Source of the DNA: JALZDI01 sp035557095
GTDB lineage: Bacteria; Actinomycetota; Actinomycetes; Propionibacteriales; Nocardioidaceae
Assembly: GCA_035557095.1 (NCBI GenBank)
Contig: DATMEB010000262.1
Span: forward strand, 1 to 64,000
Direction: 5' to 3'
DNA: 64,000 bases
Shown: positions 62,435-64,000 of the stretch, piece by piece
How the letters are laid out: every line of letters begins with the position of its first letter
How positions within the stretch are numbered: position 1 is the first letter of the stretch
Translations under genes and position numbers: made by a program
The notes under the pieces: generated by a model
Seen by the model: only the letters and a program-made list of their open reading frames with translations
What the model was told of the DNA's origin: nothing
Database searches by the model: none

Positions 62435-63520
62435 GTGAGCACCGACACCGCAGAGTCGCTGGCCGACATCGAGGTCTTCCGCCGCCGCGTCGGCACCCGG
62501 CTGACCGAGTTCGTCACCGACCAGGCGAGCCGGTTGGAGGAGCTCGGGCCGCACCTGACCAGTCTGCTGGCCTCGGCCAACGACGCGGTGCGCGGCGGCA
62601 AGCGGCTGCGGGCCGCGTTCTGCTACTGGGGCTGGCGCAGCGCCGACGGCGACCACGACGACGACCGAATCGTCACCGCCGCGGCAGCCGTGGAGATGCT
62701 GCACGCGAGCGCGCTCGCGCACGACGACCTGATGGACGACTCCGACACCCGCCGCGGGCGCCCGGCCGCGCACCGGCAGTTCGAGCGGCTGCACCGCACC
62801 GGCCGCTGGCACGGCGAGGCCGACCGTTTCGGCTCTGGCGCGGCGATCCTGCTGGGCGACCTGCTGCTCAGCTGGTCCGACGAGATGCTGCGCACCTGTG
62901 GCCTCGACACCGAGCAGGTGATGCGCGGTCTGCCGTACTTCGACGCCATGCGCACCGAGGTGGTGGCCGGGCAGTACCTCGACCTGGTCGCGCAGAGCTC
63001 CGGGCAGACGTCGGTGCCGCAGGCGATGCGGGTGGTGCGCTACAAGGCAGCGAAGTACACCGTCGAGCGGCCCCTGCACCTCGGCGCCGCCCTCGCCGGT
63101 GCCGGCGAGCCGCTGATCACCGCGCTGACGTCGTACGGGCTGCCGCTGGGCGAGGCCTTCCAGCTCCGCGACGACGTGCTCGGCGTGTTCGGTGATCCCG
63201 GCGTGACCGGCAAGCCGGCCGGCGACGACCTGCGCGAGGGCAAGCGCACGGTCCTGATGGCGCTCGCCCACGAGCGGGCCGACTCCGAGCAGCATCGGGT
63301 TCTCGAGCGGCAGTTCGGCCGACGGCGGCTCGACGACCACGGCGTGGAGCAGCTGCGCGAGGTCATCCGGTCCAGCGGCGCCCTGCGCGCGGTCGAGGAC
63401 CTGATCACCGAGCTCACGTCGGCGGCCACGACCGCCCTCGACCAGGCGCCGATCGGCGACGACGAGGTGCGCACCGCGCTGCGCGAGCTCGCCGCGGTCG
63501 TCACCAGCCGCGACTGGTGA
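62435..63520 (+). CDS. Polyprenyl diphosphate synthase
   Basis: This trans-isoprenyl diphosphate synthase condenses IPP with allylic diphosphates. The 361-residue protein has GGKRLRAAF, the first Asp-rich motif in HDDLMDDSDTRRGRP, and the second in FQLRDDVLGVFGD. The residue pattern before the first motif (SALA) suggests a C20 or longer product, but chain length cannot be fixed. A GTG start at 62435 precedes VSTDTAES. Possible uses are menaquinone side chains or carotenoids. Confidence 0.93.
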   Translation: MSTDTAESLADIEVFRRRVGTRLTEFVTDQASRLEELGPHLTSLLASANDAVRGGKRLRAAFCYWGWRSADGDHDDDRIVTAAAAVEMLHASALAHDDLMDDSDTRRGRPAAHRQFERLHRTGRWHGEADRFGSGAAILLGDLLLSWSDEMLRTCGLDTEQVMRGLPYFDAMRTEVVAGQYLDLVAQSSGQTSVPQAMRVVRYKAAKYTVERPLHLGAALAGAGEPLITALTSYGLPLGEAFQLRDDVLGVFGDPGVTGKPAGDDLREGKRTVLMALAHERADSEQHRVLERQFGRRRLDDHGVEQLREVIRSSGALRAVEDLITELTSAATTALDQAPIGDDEVRTALRELAAVVTSRDW

Positions 63521-63554
63521 GTGCCGCGCGACCGCCGGTGCCCCGGCACTCTCG

Positions 63555-64000
63555 CTAGGCGCGCTGCGCCCGGCCGTGCGGGTCGAGGTCGGGCAGTCCC
63601 AGGGGTGGCCCGTCGCCGCGCAGCAGCACCACGAACTCACCGCCCTCCAAGCTGGCGGACCGGCGCGTGAACGCACCGAGGGCGGCCTCGAACCGCGACG
63701 GCTCGGCGCGCGCGAACGGGCTCCAGCCCTCCCACAGGGTCACGGTGCCGCGCTCGTGGTGTACGCCGGCGAGCAGATCGCCGAGCCGCTCGGGACCTCC
63801 CCCGGACGGGTCGAGGCCGTAGGCCGCCGCGACCTCCTGGACCAACGCAGCGTCGTCCTCCACCCGCACCGTGTCCAGACCTACGAACCGCCAACCGGCG
63901 TGCTCGACGGCGTGCGCCACGTCGGCACGGCGCGCGTGCGAGGCCCATCGGTAGACACCCGCCGGTCGCCGACCCGCGAGTACGCCGGCCAGCCCGCTCA
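63555..64000 (-). CDS. Barstar-like protein (5' end cut by window edge)
   Basis: The frame is open to the last base and reads SGLAGVLAGRRPAGVYRW after what is likely a start codon whose first base lies just outside the window, so about 148 residues are present. AHAVEHAGWRFVGLD and VTLWEGWSPFARAEPSRF fit the actinobacterial barstar-like (ribonuclease inhibitor) group. The usual GxNWDAL segment that follows the first helix is replaced by DPSGGGPERLGDLL, so inhibitor function may be lost. It converges with the polyprenyl synthase, 34 bp away. No barnase-type RNase is adjacent in the window. Confidence 0.72.
   Translation of the reverse strand, partial: SGLAGVLAGRRPAGVYRWASHARRADVAHAVEHAGWRFVGLDTVRVEDDAALVQEVAAAYGLDPSGGGPERLGDLLAGVHHERGTVTLWEGWSPFARAEPSRFEAALGAFTRRSASLEGGEFVVLLRGDGPPLGLPDLDPHGRAQRA

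Overview
This 64 kb window is chromosomal core DNA from a high-GC actinobacterium. The division/cell-wall cluster contains sepF, divIVA (wag31) and a MoxR/DUF58/transglutaminase trio, iron control appears to run through a DtxR-type box, DNA damage control through a TCGAAC-N4-GTTCGA LexA box, and ileS is preceded by a T-box with a very short Stem I. GTG starts and 4-bp GTGA/ATGA gene overlaps are very common. Gene content (HGxxPAAW protein, TIGR03085 protein, SAV_6107-type HEPN protein, DUF6504, DksA-like protein with a histone-H1-like tail) suggests Propionibacteriales, perhaps Nocardioidaceae; that placement is inference. I see no insertion sequences, phage genes, CRISPR arrays, rRNAs or tRNAs.

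Layout. (1) 43-9567: mostly leftward histidine genes hisD-hisC-hisB-hisH, a lipoprotein, an MFS transporter, priA-hisF, then a rightward TIGR03085 gene that breaks the run, then hisI followed directly by three small membrane-protein genes of the trp neighbourhood, with no trpE between. (2) 9633-13090: LON-domain protein, DUF3352 and DUF2567-like membrane proteins, YbaK deacylase. (3) 13100-18633: replicative dnaE1 reading left; to its right an iron box, an FhuF-type 2Fe-2S protein and an L,D-transpeptidase with two peptidoglycan-binding modules. (4) 18658-21130: rluD, lspA and a DksA/TraR protein with a long Lys/Ala-rich tail. (5) 21377-24991: T-box leader, ileS and a strong terminator shared with the converging division cluster. 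(6) 25030-44203: the dcw cluster, read leftward from mraZ: mraZ, a small membrane ORF, rsmH, ftsL-like, ftsI, murE, murF, mraY, murD, ftsW, murG, murC, ftsQ, ftsZ, pgeF, yggS, sepF, yggT, divIVA. Four 10-bp-spaced repeats in front of mraZ look like its own operator. (7) 44530-49213: moxR, DUF58, transglutaminase operon. (8) 49161-57826: DUF3040, a second L,D-transpeptidase, then a leftward DNA-damage cassette (DUF6504, HEPN protein, dnaE2, methyltransferase, dinB) headed by a perfect LexA palindrome. (9) 57912-64000: peroxiredoxin, second YbaK-type deacylase, ArsC-like protein, FAD oxidoreductase, PPOX-type flavoprotein, metF, a six-copy 17-bp tandem repeat, a polyprenyl diphosphate synthase and a barstar-like protein running off the right edge.

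How the parts fit. The mur genes make lipid II, FtsW/FtsI polymerise and cross-link it at the FtsZ ring, SepF and DivIVA anchor the ring and poles, and the two L,D-transpeptidases and the transglutaminase membrane protein are plausible further envelope enzymes. The best candidate for a little-described system is the LexA-headed mutagenesis cassette, which pairs DnaE2 with a full DinB polymerase, a HEPN-like protein and DUF6504 and has no recognisable imuA'/imuB in the window.
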